From: Rhodoferax sp.
Lineage (GTDB): Bacteria; Pseudomonadota; Gammaproteobacteria; Burkholderiales; Burkholderiaceae_C
Assembly (NCBI GenBank): GCA_019449595.1
Contig: JAGRPL010000014.1
Coordinates: forward strand, 1 to 64,000
DNA: 64,000 nucleotides
Direction of reading: 5' to 3'
A program made the position numbers and the translations under genes. Shown here piece by piece: positions 15,863 to 26,186 of this stretch. Numbering within the stretch: the first letter of the stretch is position 1; every line of letters begins with the position of its first letter. The notes under the pieces are model-generated. The model had not been told where the DNA came from, did not search any database, and saw nothing but the letters and a program-made list of their open reading frames with translations.

Positions 15863-17611
15863 ATGTACGACATCATCATCAAAAACGGACTGTTCTTCGA
15901 CGGCACGGGCACCTCGGGTGCGCTGCGCCATCTGGGCATTCGCAACGGTCAGGTAGCGCAAGTCAGCGACACCGCGCTGGATGAGACGGATTGCCCACAG
16001 GTGCTGGATGCCTTCCAGCGTTGGGTCATGCCCGGCTTTGTGGACATGCACACCCACTACGACGCCGAACTGGTGGCCGCACCTGCACTGCACGAATCGG
16101 TGCGCAACGGGGTCACCACGGTAATGGTGGGCAGCTGCTCCATCAGCATGGTGCTCTCCGAGGCCGAAGACTGCTCCGACCTGTTTACCCGCGTGGAATC
16201 GGTGCCGCGCACGGCGGTGTTGCCCCTGCTGCGCGAACGCAAAACCTGGCGCACCCCCACCGAGTACGTAGCCTTTCTGCGCCAGCATCCTCTGGGCCCC
16301 AATGTGGCCTCGTTCCTGGGGCATTCCGATTTGCGCGTGGCCGTGATGGGCCTGGACCGCGCGGTGGATGGCAACGTGCGCCCGACGGAAGATGAAATGC
16401 AGCGCATGGAAGCCTGGCTGCACGAATCGCTGGACGTGGGGCTGCTGGGCCTGTCCACCATGACCAACCCCTGGGACAAGCTCGATGGCGATCGCCAGCG
16501 CTCTAAATCGCTGCCGTCGACCTATGCCACATGGAAGGAATACCGGCGCCTGACTAGGCTGCTGCGCCAGCGCGGGGCCATTCACCAAAGCGCACCCAAT
16601 CTGGTGACCAAGGTGAATCTGATGCTGTTCCTGGCCGACAGCCTGGGCTGGTTTCGCCAGCGGCTCAAAACCACCATCATCACGCTGATGGACCTCAAGG
16701 CCGATCCGCTTCTGGCCAAGGTTCTGGGGCCTATCACGCGCTTCGTCAACCGCCTCGGTGCAGACTTCCGCTGGCAAACCCTGCCGGTGCCGTTTGAGAC
16801 CTTTGCCGACGGGGTGGAGTTTGTGGTGTTTGAAGAGTTCCCCGCCGGGCAGGCCGCATTGCACCTGATTGACGAGCTCAAACGCAACGCGTTGTTCCAA
16901 GATCCGGCCTACCGCCGCCAGTTTCGCGCCAACGTGGAAAAGAAGTTTGGCCCGCGCGTATGGCACCGCGATCTGGACGACGCATGGATCGTGGACTGCC
17001 CCGACGCCACCCTGGTGGGGCAATCCATCGGTCAGGTGGCGCGCTCGCGCAAGGAAAATTCGGCCGACGTGTTTCTGGATCTCCTGATCACCCACGGCAA
17101 GCATCTGCGCTGGCGCACCGTGATCGCCAACCACAACCCCGCCGTGGTGGAAAAGCTGGTCAACGAACCGTCCACCCTGATTGGCTTTGCCGATTCGGGC
17201 GCACACATCCGCAACATGGCCTTTTACAACTTTGGCCTGCGCCTGCTCAAACTGGTGCGCGATGCCGAACTGCGCCAAGAACCCTTCATGCCCATCGAGC
17301 GCGCCGTATGGCGGCTGACTCGTGAGCTGGCCGACTGGTTCAATGTGGATGCCGGACGCCTGCAAGTAGGCGACCGGGCCGATGTGGTTATCGTGGACCC
17401 AGTCAAACTCGACGCGAGTCTGACCCACTACCGTGAAGCCCAGCTGGCCCAGTTCACGGGTTTGATGCGCCTAGTAAACGATGGCAACGCGGTGGACACC
17501 ACCATCATTGGCGGACGCGTAGCCTGGCACCAGGGGGCATTTGCCGCTGACCTGGGCCAGGCCACAACATTTGGTCAATACCTGCCCGCACGCAACCGCA
17601 AACGCTCCTGA
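15863..17611 (+). CDS. Amidohydrolase of the D-aminoacylase / N-acyl-D-amino acid deacylase type
   Basis: A 582-residue metal-dependent hydrolase. It starts MYDIIIKNGLFFDGTGTSG, the usual beta-sandwich entry of amidohydrolases. Metal-site motif HTHYDAE lies near residue 63. GSCSISM corresponds to the metal-bound Cys of D-aminoacylases, and IGFADSGAH near residue 445 carries the catalytic Asp. A C-terminal return to the sandwich domain includes GDRADVVIVDP. The expected reaction is hydrolysis of an N-acyl or imide bond; the substrate is unknown. Its stop codon lies inside a dispersed repeat (17604-17669) that also holds the stop of the converging bioF. Confidence 0.8.
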   Translation: MYDIIIKNGLFFDGTGTSGALRHLGIRNGQVAQVSDTALDETDCPQVLDAFQRWVMPGFVDMHTHYDAELVAAPALHESVRNGVTTVMVGSCSISMVLSEAEDCSDLFTRVESVPRTAVLPLLRERKTWRTPTEYVAFLRQHPLGPNVASFLGHSDLRVAVMGLDRAVDGNVRPTEDEMQRMEAWLHESLDVGLLGLSTMTNPWDKLDGDRQRSKSLPSTYATWKEYRRLTRLLRQRGAIHQSAPNLVTKVNLMLFLADSLGWFRQRLKTTIITLMDLKADPLLAKVLGPITRFVNRLGADFRWQTLPVPFETFADGVEFVVFEEFPAGQAALHLIDELKRNALFQDPAYRRQFRANVEKKFGPRVWHRDLDDAWIVDCPDATLVGQSIGQVARSRKENSADVFLDLLITHGKHLRWRTVIANHNPAVVEKLVNEPSTLIGFADSGAHIRNMAFYNFGLRLLKLVRDAELRQEPFMPIERAVWRLTRELADWFNVDAGRLQVGDRADVVIVDPVKLDASLTHYREAQLAQFTGLMRLVNDGNAVDTTIIGGRVAWHQGAFAADLGQATTFGQYLPARNRKRS

Positions 17612-17669
17612 ATCAGGAGCTGCCCGCGCAGCATCCACGAGGCCTGCAGGCCTATTTTGTGCTTAAACA
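17604..17669 (+). repeat. Dispersed Comamonadaceae-type repeat, copy D, between convergent genes
   Basis: One of seven copies in the window sharing GCT-N11-AGC, then N6, CGCA, N19 and GCC. In this copy the first arm is a perfect inverted repeat (GCTCCTGA, centre A, TCAGGAGC), and a second palindrome AGGCCTGCAGGCCT is followed by ATTTTGT, which could act as a weak terminator for the amidohydrolase. The copy contains the stop codon of the amidohydrolase (17609-17611) and of bioF (17663-17665). Confidence 0.8.
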
Positions 17670-18898
17670 GCAGTCGCCAGTGCACTCAGAGCCTGCACCA
17701 GCGCGTCCACATCGGCTTCGGTGTGCGCCGCCGACAGCGCAATGCGCAGGCGGGCTGTGCCCTCGGGCACGGTCGGCGGGCGAATGGCGGGCACCCACAG
17801 CCCGCGCTCCTGCAGTGCCTGCATCACCGCCAGTGCCTCGGCATTGCTTCCAATCAGCAGCGGCTGGATGGCGGTCTGCGACTCCGACAACCGCCAGTGG
17901 CTGCCCTGCAGCCCCGCCGCCAGCCCCGTGCGCAGGCGGGCAATCAGGGCCTGCAGGTGGCTGCGCCGCCACTCCTCGTGCTCGATCAGCTGCAGACTGG
18001 CGCTCAGCGCGGTGGCCAGCATGGCCGGCGCGGCGGTGGCGAAGGTGTAGCTGCGGGTTTTCTGCAGCAGCCACTCCACCAGCGTGTCGTCCCCCGCCAC
18101 AAAGGCGCCGGCTACACCGGCGGCCTTGCCCAGCGTGGCCATATAGAGCACCCGCCGCGACGCCTGCGCCCCCCGCAGCCCGGCCTGCGCCAGGGTGCCG
18201 CGCCCCTGCGGCCCCAGCACCCCGAAACCGTGGGCATCGTCCAGCAGCAGCAAGGCGTCAAAGCGTTCGCACAAGTCCAGCAGGGCGGGAATGTCGGCCA
18301 CGTCGCCGTCCATGCTGAAGACCGCATCGGTCATCACCAGCTTGCGGGCCGCGGTGCTGCGGGCCAGGGCCTCCTCCAGACCCGCCAGGTGGGCGTGGTC
18401 GTAGCGGTGGATCTGCGCCTTGGACAGGCGGGCGCCGTCGATCAGGCACGCGTGGTTGAGCGCGTCCGAGAAGATGGCGTCGCCCGGCCCCACCAGCGCC
18501 GGCACGATGCCGATGTTGGTGGCAAAGCCGGCGTAGAAGTACAGCGCCCGGGGCAGGCCCACAAACGCGGCCAGCGCCTGCTCCAGCGCGGCGTTGGCGG
18601 TGCTGTGGCCGCTGACCAGCGGCGAGCCGGTGGAACCCACGCCATAGGCCCGGGCGCCCGCGCAGGCCGCCTGCACCAGCGCCGGGTGCTGGGCCAGGCC
18701 CAGGTAATCGTTGCTGCAGAACGCCAGCATGGGCCGCCCGTCCACGCACAGGCGCACGCCACTCACCAGGGCGCCGTCGGCATCGCGCTGCGGCTCCACT
18801 TCGCGGCGCTTGCGGCGCAGGTGGGCACGGTCCAGTTCGGCCATGCGGGCGGGAAAGTCATCCAGCCAGGAGGGGGATAGGGAAACCGTATGCGTCAT
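17663..18898 (-). CDS. bioF: 8-Amino-7-oxononanoate synthase
   Basis: A 411-residue PLP enzyme of the alpha-oxoamine synthase family. It condenses a pimeloyl thioester with alanine to make 8-amino-7-oxononanoate in biotin synthesis. Visible marks are [13 protein letters not shown] near residue 80, [12 protein letters not shown] near 112, [15 protein letters not shown] near 228, and the PLP Lys in [15 protein letters not shown] near 258. It is slightly longer than E. coli BioF (384). It follows bioD by 12 bases in the order bioA-bioD-bioF. Its stop codon is supplied by a dispersed repeat. Confidence 0.95.
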   Translation of the reverse strand: MTHTVSLSPSWLDDFPARMAELDRAHLRRKRREVEPQRDADGALVSGVRLCVDGRPMLAFCSNDYLGLAQHPALVQAACAGARAYGVGSTGSPLVSGHSTANAALEQALAAFVGLPRALYFYAGFATNIGIVPALVGPGDAIFSDALNHACLIDGARLSKAQIHRYDHAHLAGLEEALARSTAARKLVMTDAVFSMDGDVADIPALLDLCERFDALLLLDDAHGFGVLGPQGRGTLAQAGLRGAQASRRVLYMATLGKAAGVAGAFVAGDDTLVEWLLQKTRSYTFATAAPAMLATALSASLQLIEHEEWRRSHLQALIARLRTGLAAGLQGSHWRLSESQTAIQPLLIGSNAEALAVMQALQERGLWVPAIRPPTVPEGTARLRIALSAAHTEADVDALVQALSALATAV

Positions 18899-18910
18899 AC
18901 AAATCCATCG

Positions 18911-19582
18911 TTAGCGCCACGCGGGCGGAAGGTGCCATGCAATGGCCCGCGCATCCGGCGCGGACTGGTGGGCAATGGTGGCCAGCAAGGGAGCCTGCAA
19001 CTGACCCTGCAGGTACGCAATGTTGTCGGCCTGCGCCAGCAGGGTCGGGTCCACATGGTTGGCCACCCAGCCCGCCAGCGTGAGCCCGCGCGCGGCGATG
19101 GCCTGCGCCGTCAGGACGGCATGGTTCAGGCAGCCCAGGCGCAGGCCTACCACCAGCACCACGGGCAGGCCCAGGGCCTGGGCCAGGTCGCCCCCGTTCT
19201 CGGTATCGGACAGGGGCACCAGAAATCCGCCCGCCCCCTCCACCACCACGGCATCCACCTGCTGCGCCAGCGCGCGGTAGGCGTGGACCAGCTGCGCCAC
19301 CGTGATGCGCACGCCCGCCCGTTGCGCCGCGATATGGGGCGAGGTAGGGTCGGGCAACAGCACCGGGTTGTCCAACTCCGCCGGCACGCGGCAGGTGGAG
19401 GCGGCGCGCAGGGCCAGCACGTCGTCGTTGGCGGGCACGCCATTGACCATTTCCGTGCCCGCGGCCACGGGCTTCATGCCCACCACGCGGGCGTGGTGGT
19501 GCGCCAGCGCGTGCAGCAGGGCCGTACTCACCAGGGTCTTGCCCACACCGGTGTCGGTGCCAGTGACGAAGACCGCGGTCAC
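18911..19582 (-). CDS. bioD: Dethiobiotin synthetase
   Basis: A 223-residue P-loop enzyme starting with GTG at 19582 (MTAVFVTGTDTGVGKT). The GTG overlaps the bioA stop TGA, so translation is coupled. The P-loop is GTDTGVGKT. The Lys in GMKPVAAG and the segment VEGAGGFLVPLSD are family marks; a Gly-Gly-rich loop binds the diaminopelargonate and the carbamate. It carboxylates 7,8-diaminopelargonate to dethiobiotin with ATP. The open frame extends upstream antisense-like into bioA and is not coding there. No bioB is in the window. Confidence 0.93.
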   Translation of the reverse strand: MTAVFVTGTDTGVGKTLVSTALLHALAHHHARVVGMKPVAAGTEMVNGVPANDDVLALRAASTCRVPAELDNPVLLPDPTSPHIAAQRAGVRITVAQLVHAYRALAQQVDAVVVEGAGGFLVPLSDTENGGDLAQALGLPVVLVVGLRLGCLNHAVLTAQAIAARGLTLAGWVANHVDPTLLAQADNIAYLQGQLQAPLLATIAHQSAPDARAIAWHLPPAWR

Positions 19583-20955
19583 GGCAGTGCCAGGCCGGGT
19601 GCCAGCGCCGCGCCGCGCCCGACCGCCGGCGCGTCTTCGGCCAGCGTGGCCTGCAGCGCCGCCAGCGCACCGCGCGCCAGGTGCTCGGCCGATTCGGCGT
19701 CGATCACGTACGGGGGCATGGCATACAGCGTGTTGCCGATGGGGCGCAGCACCACGCCCTGGGCCATGGCGTGGCGGGCGTAGCGGCGGGCGAAGAAGGG
19801 CGTGGGGGTCAGGGCCGGGTCCACGTCCCAGGCCCAGATCATGCCCAGGCGGCGCGCGTGGCGGATTGCGGGATGCTGGGTAAGCGGCGCAAAGGCCCGG
19901 TCCAGCATCTGCGCCCGCTGCACGTTGGCAGCCAGCGCATCGGTCTGCTCGAACAGCTCCAGCGTGGCCAGCGCGGCACGGCACGCCAGCGGGTTGCCGG
20001 TGTAGGAGTGCGAATGCAGGAAGCCGCGGGCCACGTCGTCGTCGTAGAAGGCGTCGTACACCGCGTCGGTGGTCAGCACCGCCGACAGGGGCAGCGTGCC
20101 GCCGGTCAGGCCCTTGGACAGGCAGATGAAATCGGGCCGGATGCCAGCCTGCTGGTGCGCAAACATCGTGCCGGTGCGGCCGAACCCCACGGCGATCTCG
20201 TCGGCAATCAGATGCACCTGGTACTGGTCACACAGGGCGCGGGCCTGGCGCAGGTAATGGGCATCGTGCATGGCCATGCCCGCCGCGCACTGCACCAGGG
20301 GCTCCAGAATCAGCGCAGCCGTCTGGGCGTGGTGCTGCTCCAGCCAGGCGCGCAAATCGGCCACCACGCGCTCGGCGGCGTCCTGCGCGGTTTCGCCGGG
20401 CAAGGCGCCCCGGGCATCGGGTGAGGCCACGGTGGCGGCCAGGCGCACCAGGGGGGCGTAGGCCTGGCGAAACAGGGGAATGTCGGTCACGGCCAGCGCG
20501 CCCACGGTCTCGCCGTGGTAACCGCCGGCCAGGCCAATGAAGCGGTTTTTCTCGGGGCGTCCGGCGTTGCGCCAGTAGTGGGCGCTCATCTTCAACGCGA
20601 TCTCGGTCGCGCTGGCGCCGTCGCTGCCGTAGAAGGCATGGCCCAGGCCGGTCAGCGCGCCCAGGCGCTCCGACAGTTCCACCACCGGCGGGTGCGTAAA
20701 GCCGGCCAGCATCACGTGGTCCAGCGTGTCCAGCTGGTCCACCAGCGCGGCCTTGATGTGCGGGTGGCTGTGCCCAAACAGGTTGACCCACCAGGAGCTC
20801 ACCCCGTCCAGATAGCGATTCCCCTCACCGTCATACAGCCACACGCCCTGCGCGCGGGCAATGGGCACGGGCAACGCGGCCTCGTGCAGCTTCATCTGTG
20901 TGCAGGGGTGCCACACCGCGCGCACGCTGCGCGCCGCCATCGTGGACAGCGTCAC
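19579..20955 (-). CDS. bioA: Adenosylmethionine-8-amino-7-oxononanoate aminotransferase
   Basis: A 458-residue class III aminotransferase, first gene of bioA-bioD-bioF. Marks include VWHPCTQMKLHE near residue 14, the WWVNLFGHSHPHI region, GGYHGETVGAL, DEIAVGFGRTGTMFA with the PLP-contacting Asp, and the Schiff-base Lys in LSKGLTGGTLPLS near residue 283. It uses S-adenosylmethionine as amino donor to form 7,8-diaminopelargonate. The start lies five bases beyond the panD stop, in the same direction and downstream of panD, so panD-bioA-bioD-bioF may form one transcript. That is unusual company for panD. Confidence 0.95.
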   Translation of the reverse strand: MTLSTMAARSVRAVWHPCTQMKLHEAALPVPIARAQGVWLYDGEGNRYLDGVSSWWVNLFGHSHPHIKAALVDQLDTLDHVMLAGFTHPPVVELSERLGALTGLGHAFYGSDGASATEIALKMSAHYWRNAGRPEKNRFIGLAGGYHGETVGALAVTDIPLFRQAYAPLVRLAATVASPDARGALPGETAQDAAERVVADLRAWLEQHHAQTAALILEPLVQCAAGMAMHDAHYLRQARALCDQYQVHLIADEIAVGFGRTGTMFAHQQAGIRPDFICLSKGLTGGTLPLSAVLTTDAVYDAFYDDDVARGFLHSHSYTGNPLACRAALATLELFEQTDALAANVQRAQMLDRAFAPLTQHPAIRHARRLGMIWAWDVDPALTPTPFFARRYARHAMAQGVVLRPIGNTLYAMPPYVIDAESAEHLARGALAALQATLAEDAPAVGRGAALAPGLALP

Positions 20956-20960
20956 GGCGT

Positions 20961-21341
20961 TCAGGCCATCTGCACCGGAATGGTCGAGCGCTGTTCCTTG
21001 ATGCGGTTGTCGTCATCGCAGAACACCAGCTGAGGCACAAAGCCCTTCACATCGGCTTCGGCCACCTGGGCAAACGTGGCGATGATGACCAGATCGCCCT
21101 TGGCGGCGCGACGGGCCGCCGAGCCATTGACCGAAATGATGCGGCTGCCGCGCTCGGCGCGGATCGCGTAGGTGATGAAGCGTTCGCCGTTGTTGATGTT
21201 CCAGATGTGCACCTGCTCGTTCTCGGCGATGTTGGCCGCGTCCAGCAGGTCTTCATCGATGGCGCAGGAGCCCTCGTAGTGGAGTTCGCAGTGCGTCACG
21301 CTGGCGCGGTGGATCTTGGATTTAAGCAGGGTTCTGAACAT
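20961..21341 (-). CDS. panD: Aspartate 1-decarboxylase proenzyme
   Basis: A 126-residue pyruvoyl enzyme that makes beta-alanine for pantothenate. The start [20 protein letters not shown] is clear. The self-cleavage site Gly24-Ser25 is in HYEGSCAID, so Ser25 would become the pyruvoyl group. [10 protein letters not shown] and the segment [19 protein letters not shown] follow as expected. The gene is divergent from nadC over a 116-base region and only five bases before bioA. The C-terminal ten residues are slightly longer than in E. coli PanD. Confidence 0.96.
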   Translation of the reverse strand: MFRTLLKSKIHRASVTHCELHYEGSCAIDEDLLDAANIAENEQVHIWNINNGERFITYAIRAERGSRIISVNGSAARRAAKGDLVIIATFAQVAEADVKGFVPQLVFCDDDNRIKEQRSTIPVQMA

Positions 21342-21457
21342 GGTTCTTAGCGGTGAAAACGGAGAGCCAGCGGCAAGATGTGTACCATCGAAGACCGCCC
21401 CGAACGACGTCGCGTAGTGTAGACCACGGTGCATCCCGCTTTTTGACCCTATTAGTT

Positions 21458-22321
21458 ATGCAAAAGTCATTTGATTTCTCTACCGAATCCGTCCGCAAAC
21501 TGGCCCAGTCCGATGTGGCGCGCGCCCTGGCCGAAGACGTGGGAAGCGGCGACCTGACAGCCAGCCTGATTGCCCCCGACCGCATGGCACGCGCCCGCGT
21601 GCTGGCCCGCGAAAGCGCCGTGGTGTGCGGCCAGGCTTGGGTCGAGGCGGCCGTGCGCCAATGCGACCCGCAGGCGCAGATGACCTGGAATGTGCAGGAC
21701 GGCCAGCGCTGCGCAGTCAACCAGACCGTGCTGGAAGTCACCGGCCGCGCACAGGCGCTGCTCACGGCCGAGCGCACGGCGCTGAACTTCCTGCAGCTGC
21801 TCAGCGGTGTGGCCACCAAGACGGCCGGCTACGTGGCGGTGGTGGCCGGCACCAAGGCCCGCATCGTGGACACGCGCAAGACCATCCCCGGCCTGCGCCT
21901 GGCGCAGAAATACGCCGTGCGCTGCGGGGGCGGCACCAACCACCGCGTGGGCCTGTATGACGCCGTGTTGATCAAGGAGAACCACATCGCCGCCGCCGGT
22001 GGCGTGGCGCAGGTGCTGCAGCGCGCCGCCCCCATTGCAGCGCAAGCCGACTTTGTGGAAATCGAGGTGGAAACGCTGGAGCAGCTGCACGAGGCACTGG
22101 ACGCCGGCGCCACCATGGTGTTGCTGGACAACATGGGCCTGCCCACCCTGCAGGAGGCCGTGCGCATCAACGCCGGACGGGCCGTACTGGAAATTTCGGG
22201 TGGCGTCACGCTCGACGGCCTGCGCGCGCTGGCCGAGACCGGCGTGGACCGCATCTCCATCGGCACGCTGACCAAGGACGTGCAGTCCGTCGACTACTCC
22301 ATGCGCTTTGAAGCGCTGTAA
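21458..22321 (+). CDS. nadC: Nicotinate-nucleotide pyrophosphorylase (quinolinate phosphoribosyltransferase)
   Basis: A 287-residue enzyme converting quinolinate and PRPP to nicotinate mononucleotide. The start [18 protein letters not shown] fits the family; the open frame runs 35 codons further upstream without similarity. Signatures: [15 protein letters not shown] near residue 25, [32 protein letters not shown] with the quinolinate-binding Arg and Lys, [17 protein letters not shown] and LEISGGV. No Shine-Dalgarno sequence is visible. It precedes nadA by 10 bases. Confidence 0.95.
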   Translation: MQKSFDFSTESVRKLAQSDVARALAEDVGSGDLTASLIAPDRMARARVLARESAVVCGQAWVEAAVRQCDPQAQMTWNVQDGQRCAVNQTVLEVTGRAQALLTAERTALNFLQLLSGVATKTAGYVAVVAGTKARIVDTRKTIPGLRLAQKYAVRCGGGTNHRVGLYDAVLIKENHIAAAGGVAQVLQRAAPIAAQADFVEIEVETLEQLHEALDAGATMVLLDNMGLPTLQEAVRINAGRAVLEISGGVTLDGLRALAETGVDRISIGTLTKDVQSVDYSMRFEAL

Positions 22322-22331
22322 GAGGCCCGCC

Positions 22332-23477
22332 ATGCAAGCATCCGCAACCCCGGCGTCCACCATCAACGTGGACTACGAACAACCCGAAACCGACCGCGCG
22401 GGCGAACCCCACGCCTGCAGCACACACCACGCCTGGGCGCGCGTTCCGGTGGAGCCCGCGCCCACCGAGCGCGCCGCGCTGAAGGACAAGATCCGCCGCC
22501 TGCTCAAAGAGAAGAACGCGGTCATGGTGTCGCACTACTACGTGCACCCCGACCTGCAGGACCTGGCGGAGGAAACGGGCGGCATCGTCAGCGACTCGCT
22601 GGAGATGGCCCGCTTTGGCCGCGACCACGCCGCGCAGACGCTGGTGGTATCGGGCGTGCGCTTCATGGGCGAGACGGCCAAGATCTTGTCGCCCGAAAAG
22701 CGCGTGCTGATGCCCGACCTGGACGCCACCTGCTCGCTGGACCTGGGCTGCCCGGTGCAGGAGTTCAGCGCCTTCTGCGACGCCCACCCGGACCGCACGG
22801 TGGTGGTCTACGCCAACACCAGCGCCGCCGTCAAGGCGCGCGCCGACTGGCTGGTCACCAGCAGCTGCGCGCTGGACATCGTGCGCGCGCTCAAGGACCA
22901 GGGGCAGAAGATCCTGTGGGCACCCGACCGTCACCTGGGCGGCTACATCCAGCGCGAAACGGGGGCCGACATGGTGTTCTGGAACGGCGCCTGCATCGTG
23001 CACGACGAGTTCAAGGCTTTCGAGCTGGAGGCACTGAAGAAGGAACACCCCAAGGCCAAGGTGCTGGTGCACCCCGAGTCCCCCGCCGACGTGGTGGCGC
23101 TGGCCGATGCCGTGGGCTCCACGTCCGCCATCCTCAACGCCGCGCGCACCCTGGACGCCACCGAGTTCATCGTGGCCACCGACAACGGCATGATGCACAA
23201 GCTGCGCACGCTCAACCCCGGCAAGGTCTTCATCGAAGCCCCCACCGCCGGCAACAGCGCCACCTGCAAGAGCTGCGCCCACTGCCCCTGGATGGCCATG
23301 AACGGCCTGGCCGGCCTGGCCCAGGTGCTGGAGACCGGCGCCAATGAAATCCACGTGGACCCCGCCCTGGGCCTGCTGGCGCGCCGCCCCATTGACCGCA
23401 TGCTGGCCTTTACGGCGGCGCAGAAACAGCAGGCGCTGGCCGGTAGCCACCTGCGCCCGCACCTGGGCGCGGCGTAG
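22332..23477 (+). CDS. nadA: Quinolinate synthase A
   Basis: A 381-residue 4Fe-4S enzyme that condenses iminoaspartate with dihydroxyacetone phosphate to quinolinate. Conserved motifs: [16 protein letters not shown] near residue 65, the first Cys in [11 protein letters not shown], a second in [23 protein letters not shown], and the third in [16 protein letters not shown] near residue 315. A 50-residue N-terminal extension before the catalytic core contains a Glu/His/Thr-rich segment, as in other betaproteobacterial NadA. The start is ATG 22332. nadB lies separately at 29567-31186. Confidence 0.95.
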   Translation: MQASATPASTINVDYEQPETDRAGEPHACSTHHAWARVPVEPAPTERAALKDKIRRLLKEKNAVMVSHYYVHPDLQDLAEETGGIVSDSLEMARFGRDHAAQTLVVSGVRFMGETAKILSPEKRVLMPDLDATCSLDLGCPVQEFSAFCDAHPDRTVVVYANTSAAVKARADWLVTSSCALDIVRALKDQGQKILWAPDRHLGGYIQRETGADMVFWNGACIVHDEFKAFELEALKKEHPKAKVLVHPESPADVVALADAVGSTSAILNAARTLDATEFIVATDNGMMHKLRTLNPGKVFIEAPTAGNSATCKSCAHCPWMAMNGLAGLAQVLETGANEIHVDPALGLLARRPIDRMLAFTAAQKQQALAGSHLRPHLGAA

Positions 23478-23608
23478 TACAGTGCGTTACAAGCCCGGGG
23501 ACACGGGTCAGCAGTTGGAAGCAGGGGGCAGACATAGCGAACGGACACGCCGGCACGACCCGACCACGGGGGCATTGCGGAAACCGCCAGCAGGCTTTAG
23601 CACGACGC

Positions 23609-26065
23609 ATGAACCCATTTGAAGCGATCCTGAACGCGACGACCGAAAGCATCTTCCTGGTGGATACCCAGGGCGTGGTCCTTGCCATCAACGAAACAGC
23701 CGCCCAGCGGCTGAACCAGACCCGGGACAGTCTGGAAGGTCAATGCATCTTCGCTTTCTTTCCGCCCGAAGTGGCGGCCATCCGGCGCCGCAACCTGGAG
23801 GAGGTCGTGCGCAGCGGCCAGGCCCGCCACACCGAGGACCAGCGGGGCGCGCGGTATTTCTCGCTCAATTACTACCCGATGCAGAACGACGCGGGCACGG
23901 TGGAATCCGTCGTGGTGTACGCCGCCGACATCACCACCCAGAAACTGGCCCAGAACGCGCTGCAGGACAGCGAGGCCCTCAAGAGCTCGGTATTGACGCA
24001 CGCGGCCTACGCCATCATCGCCACCGATGTGCAGGGCATCATCACCGTCTTCAACCCAGGGGCCGAGACCCTGCTCGGCTACCGCGCGGATGAGGTGGTG
24101 GGCCAGAAGAGCCCGGGGCTTTTCCACCTGCGCTCCGAAGTGGTGGAGCGGGCCCAGGCCGCGTCGCTCCAGCACGGTGGCGAGGTGCCGTCCGGGTTCG
24201 AATTCTTCACGACCCTGAGCCATCGCACACCCCAGCCGGAAGAGAGCGAATGGACCTACGTGCGCAAGGATGGCTCGCACGTTCCGGTGCAACTGTCGAT
24301 CACCCCCCGCGTGGACACTGCCGGCCAGGTCATTGGCTACCTGGGCATCGCCCAGGACATCACCGCGCGCCGGCAGGTCGAATCCGACCTGCGCATCGCC
24401 GCCATTGCCTTCGAATCCCAGGAGGGCATGCTGGTGACCGACGCAGACCGCATCATCCTGCGCGTCAACCGGGCTTTTACCGACATCACCGGCTACTCGG
24501 CGGACGAGGCCATCGGCCAGACCCCCCGTCTGCTCAGTTCGGGGCGGCACGATACCGTCTTCTATGACCAGATGCGCGACAGCCTGCAGCGCAACGGCAC
24601 CTGGCAGGGCGAGGTCGTGAACCGGCACAAGGCCGGCTCGCTGTACACCGAATGGCTCACCATCACCGCCGTCAAGAACGGTGCGAACCGGGTGACCAAC
24701 TACGTTGCCACCATCACCGACATCACCTCGCGCAAGGCCGCGCACGCAGAGATCAACAGCCTGGCCTTCTACGATCCGCTGACCGGGCTGCCCAACCGCC
24801 GCCTGCTGCTGGACCGGCTCAAGCATGCCGTGGCCTCCAGCGCACGCAGCGGGCGCCACGGCGCCCTGCTGTTCATCGACCTGGACAACTTCAAGACTCT
24901 CAACGACACGCTGGGCCACGACTTTGGCGACCTGCTGCTCAAGGAGGTGGCGCGGCAACTCGAGTCCCATGTGCGCGAGGGCGATACGGTGGCCCGTTTC
25001 GGAGGCGACGAATTCGTCGTCATCCTGGACGACCTGGGTGAAAGCGCGCAGGACGCCGCCACGCAGGCGGAAGTGGTGGGGGAAAAGATCCTGGGCATCG
25101 CGAACCACGCCTTCCAGCTCGGCGCGCATGCGCACCGCTGCACCCTGAGCGCCGGCGTGGCCCTGTTCTTCGACCACCAGAGCACGGTTGACGAGCTGCT
25201 CAAGCGCGCCGACCTCGCCATGTACCAGGCCAAGGCGGCCGGGCGCAACGCGCTGCGGTTTTTCGACCCCAACATGCAATCCGTGGTCACCACCCGCGCC
25301 AATCTGGAGGCCGACCTGCACGAGGCCATCCTGAACAACCAGTTCGCGCTGTACTACCGGCCCCAGGTGGACCAGCAGGGCCACCTGACCGGCGTGGAAG
25401 CGCTGCTGCGCTGGCAGCACCCCAAGCGGGGTCTGGTCTCGCCGCTGGAATTCATTCCGTTGGCCGAGGAAACCGGAACCATCCTGCCCCTGGGGCAATG
25501 GGTGCTGCAGACCGCCTGCCAGCAACTGGTGCGCTGGGCCCGGCAGCCCGCCCTGGCGCACCTCACCATTGCCGTCAACGTGAGCGCCCGCCAGTTGCAC
25601 CACCGCGACTTCGTCTCCCAGGTGCTGGCCCTGCTGGACCATACCGGTGCCAACCCGCAGCGGCTCAAGCTGGAGCTCACCGAGAGCCACCTGGTGAGTG
25701 ATGTGGAGGGCGTCATCGCCAAGATGGCGACACTCAAGGCGCGCGGCGTGGGCTTCTCGCTGGACGACTTCGGCACGGGCTACTCCTCCCTCTCCTACCT
25801 CAAGCGCCTGCCGCTAGACCAGCTGAAGATCGACCAGAGCTTCGTGCGCAGCATCCTGACCGACTCCAACGATGCCGCCATCGCCAAGATGGTGGTGGCC
25901 CTGGCCGAGAGCCTGGGACTGGCCGTGATTGCCGAGGGCGTGGAGCAGGACGCGCAGCGTGCGTTTCTGGCCCAGCAGGGTTGCTACGCCTACCAGGGCT
26001 ATCTGTTCGGCCGCCCTGTGCCGCTGGAGGAATTCGAGCGCCAGGTCGCACGGCTGCCTGACTGA
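23609..26065 (+). CDS. Soluble PAS-PAS-PAS-GGDEF-EAL protein, c-di-GMP turnover
   Basis: An 818-residue cytoplasmic regulator without membrane segments. Three PAS-like sensor domains occupy roughly residues 1-120, 125-255 and 260-370. The cyclase domain follows with DPLTGLPNRRLLL, IDLDNFKTLNDTLGHDFGD and FGGDEF near 463, all intact. An RxxD product-inhibition site (REGD) lies five residues before GGDEF. The phosphodiesterase domain has VEALLRW near 595, LTESHL, LDDFGTGYSSL and IAEGVE, all intact. Both activities are therefore possible. The PAS ligand cannot be read from sequence. It is followed 121 bases later by a second GGDEF-EAL gene. Confidence 0.92.
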   Translation: MNPFEAILNATTESIFLVDTQGVVLAINETAAQRLNQTRDSLEGQCIFAFFPPEVAAIRRRNLEEVVRSGQARHTEDQRGARYFSLNYYPMQNDAGTVESVVVYAADITTQKLAQNALQDSEALKSSVLTHAAYAIIATDVQGIITVFNPGAETLLGYRADEVVGQKSPGLFHLRSEVVERAQAASLQHGGEVPSGFEFFTTLSHRTPQPEESEWTYVRKDGSHVPVQLSITPRVDTAGQVIGYLGIAQDITARRQVESDLRIAAIAFESQEGMLVTDADRIILRVNRAFTDITGYSADEAIGQTPRLLSSGRHDTVFYDQMRDSLQRNGTWQGEVVNRHKAGSLYTEWLTITAVKNGANRVTNYVATITDITSRKAAHAEINSLAFYDPLTGLPNRRLLLDRLKHAVASSARSGRHGALLFIDLDNFKTLNDTLGHDFGDLLLKEVARQLESHVREGDTVARFGGDEFVVILDDLGESAQDAATQAEVVGEKILGIANHAFQLGAHAHRCTLSAGVALFFDHQSTVDELLKRADLAMYQAKAAGRNALRFFDPNMQSVVTTRANLEADLHEAILNNQFALYYRPQVDQQGHLTGVEALLRWQHPKRGLVSPLEFIPLAEETGTILPLGQWVLQTACQQLVRWARQPALAHLTIAVNVSARQLHHRDFVSQVLALLDHTGANPQRLKLELTESHLVSDVEGVIAKMATLKARGVGFSLDDFGTGYSSLSYLKRLPLDQLKIDQSFVRSILTDSNDAAIAKMVVALAESLGLAVIAEGVEQDAQRAFLAQQGCYAYQGYLFGRPVPLEEFERQVARLPD

Positions 26066-26186
26066 CACCCGGCCTGCGGCCGGCGAACGGCCGCACCCAA
26101 CCAGTTCCCACGCTGCAAAAAGGGTCGCATCGGCGCGCAGGTGGCTGCGGTGACACAATGACAGGAATCCAGAACCGGGGGGACCA

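Noticed and set aside
21440..21460. A leaderless transcript for nadC, suggested by TATTAG close to the ATG and the lack of a Shine-Dalgarno sequence
   Set aside because: The -10 match is poor, no -35 box has suitable spacing, and the predicted start would fall inside the gene.
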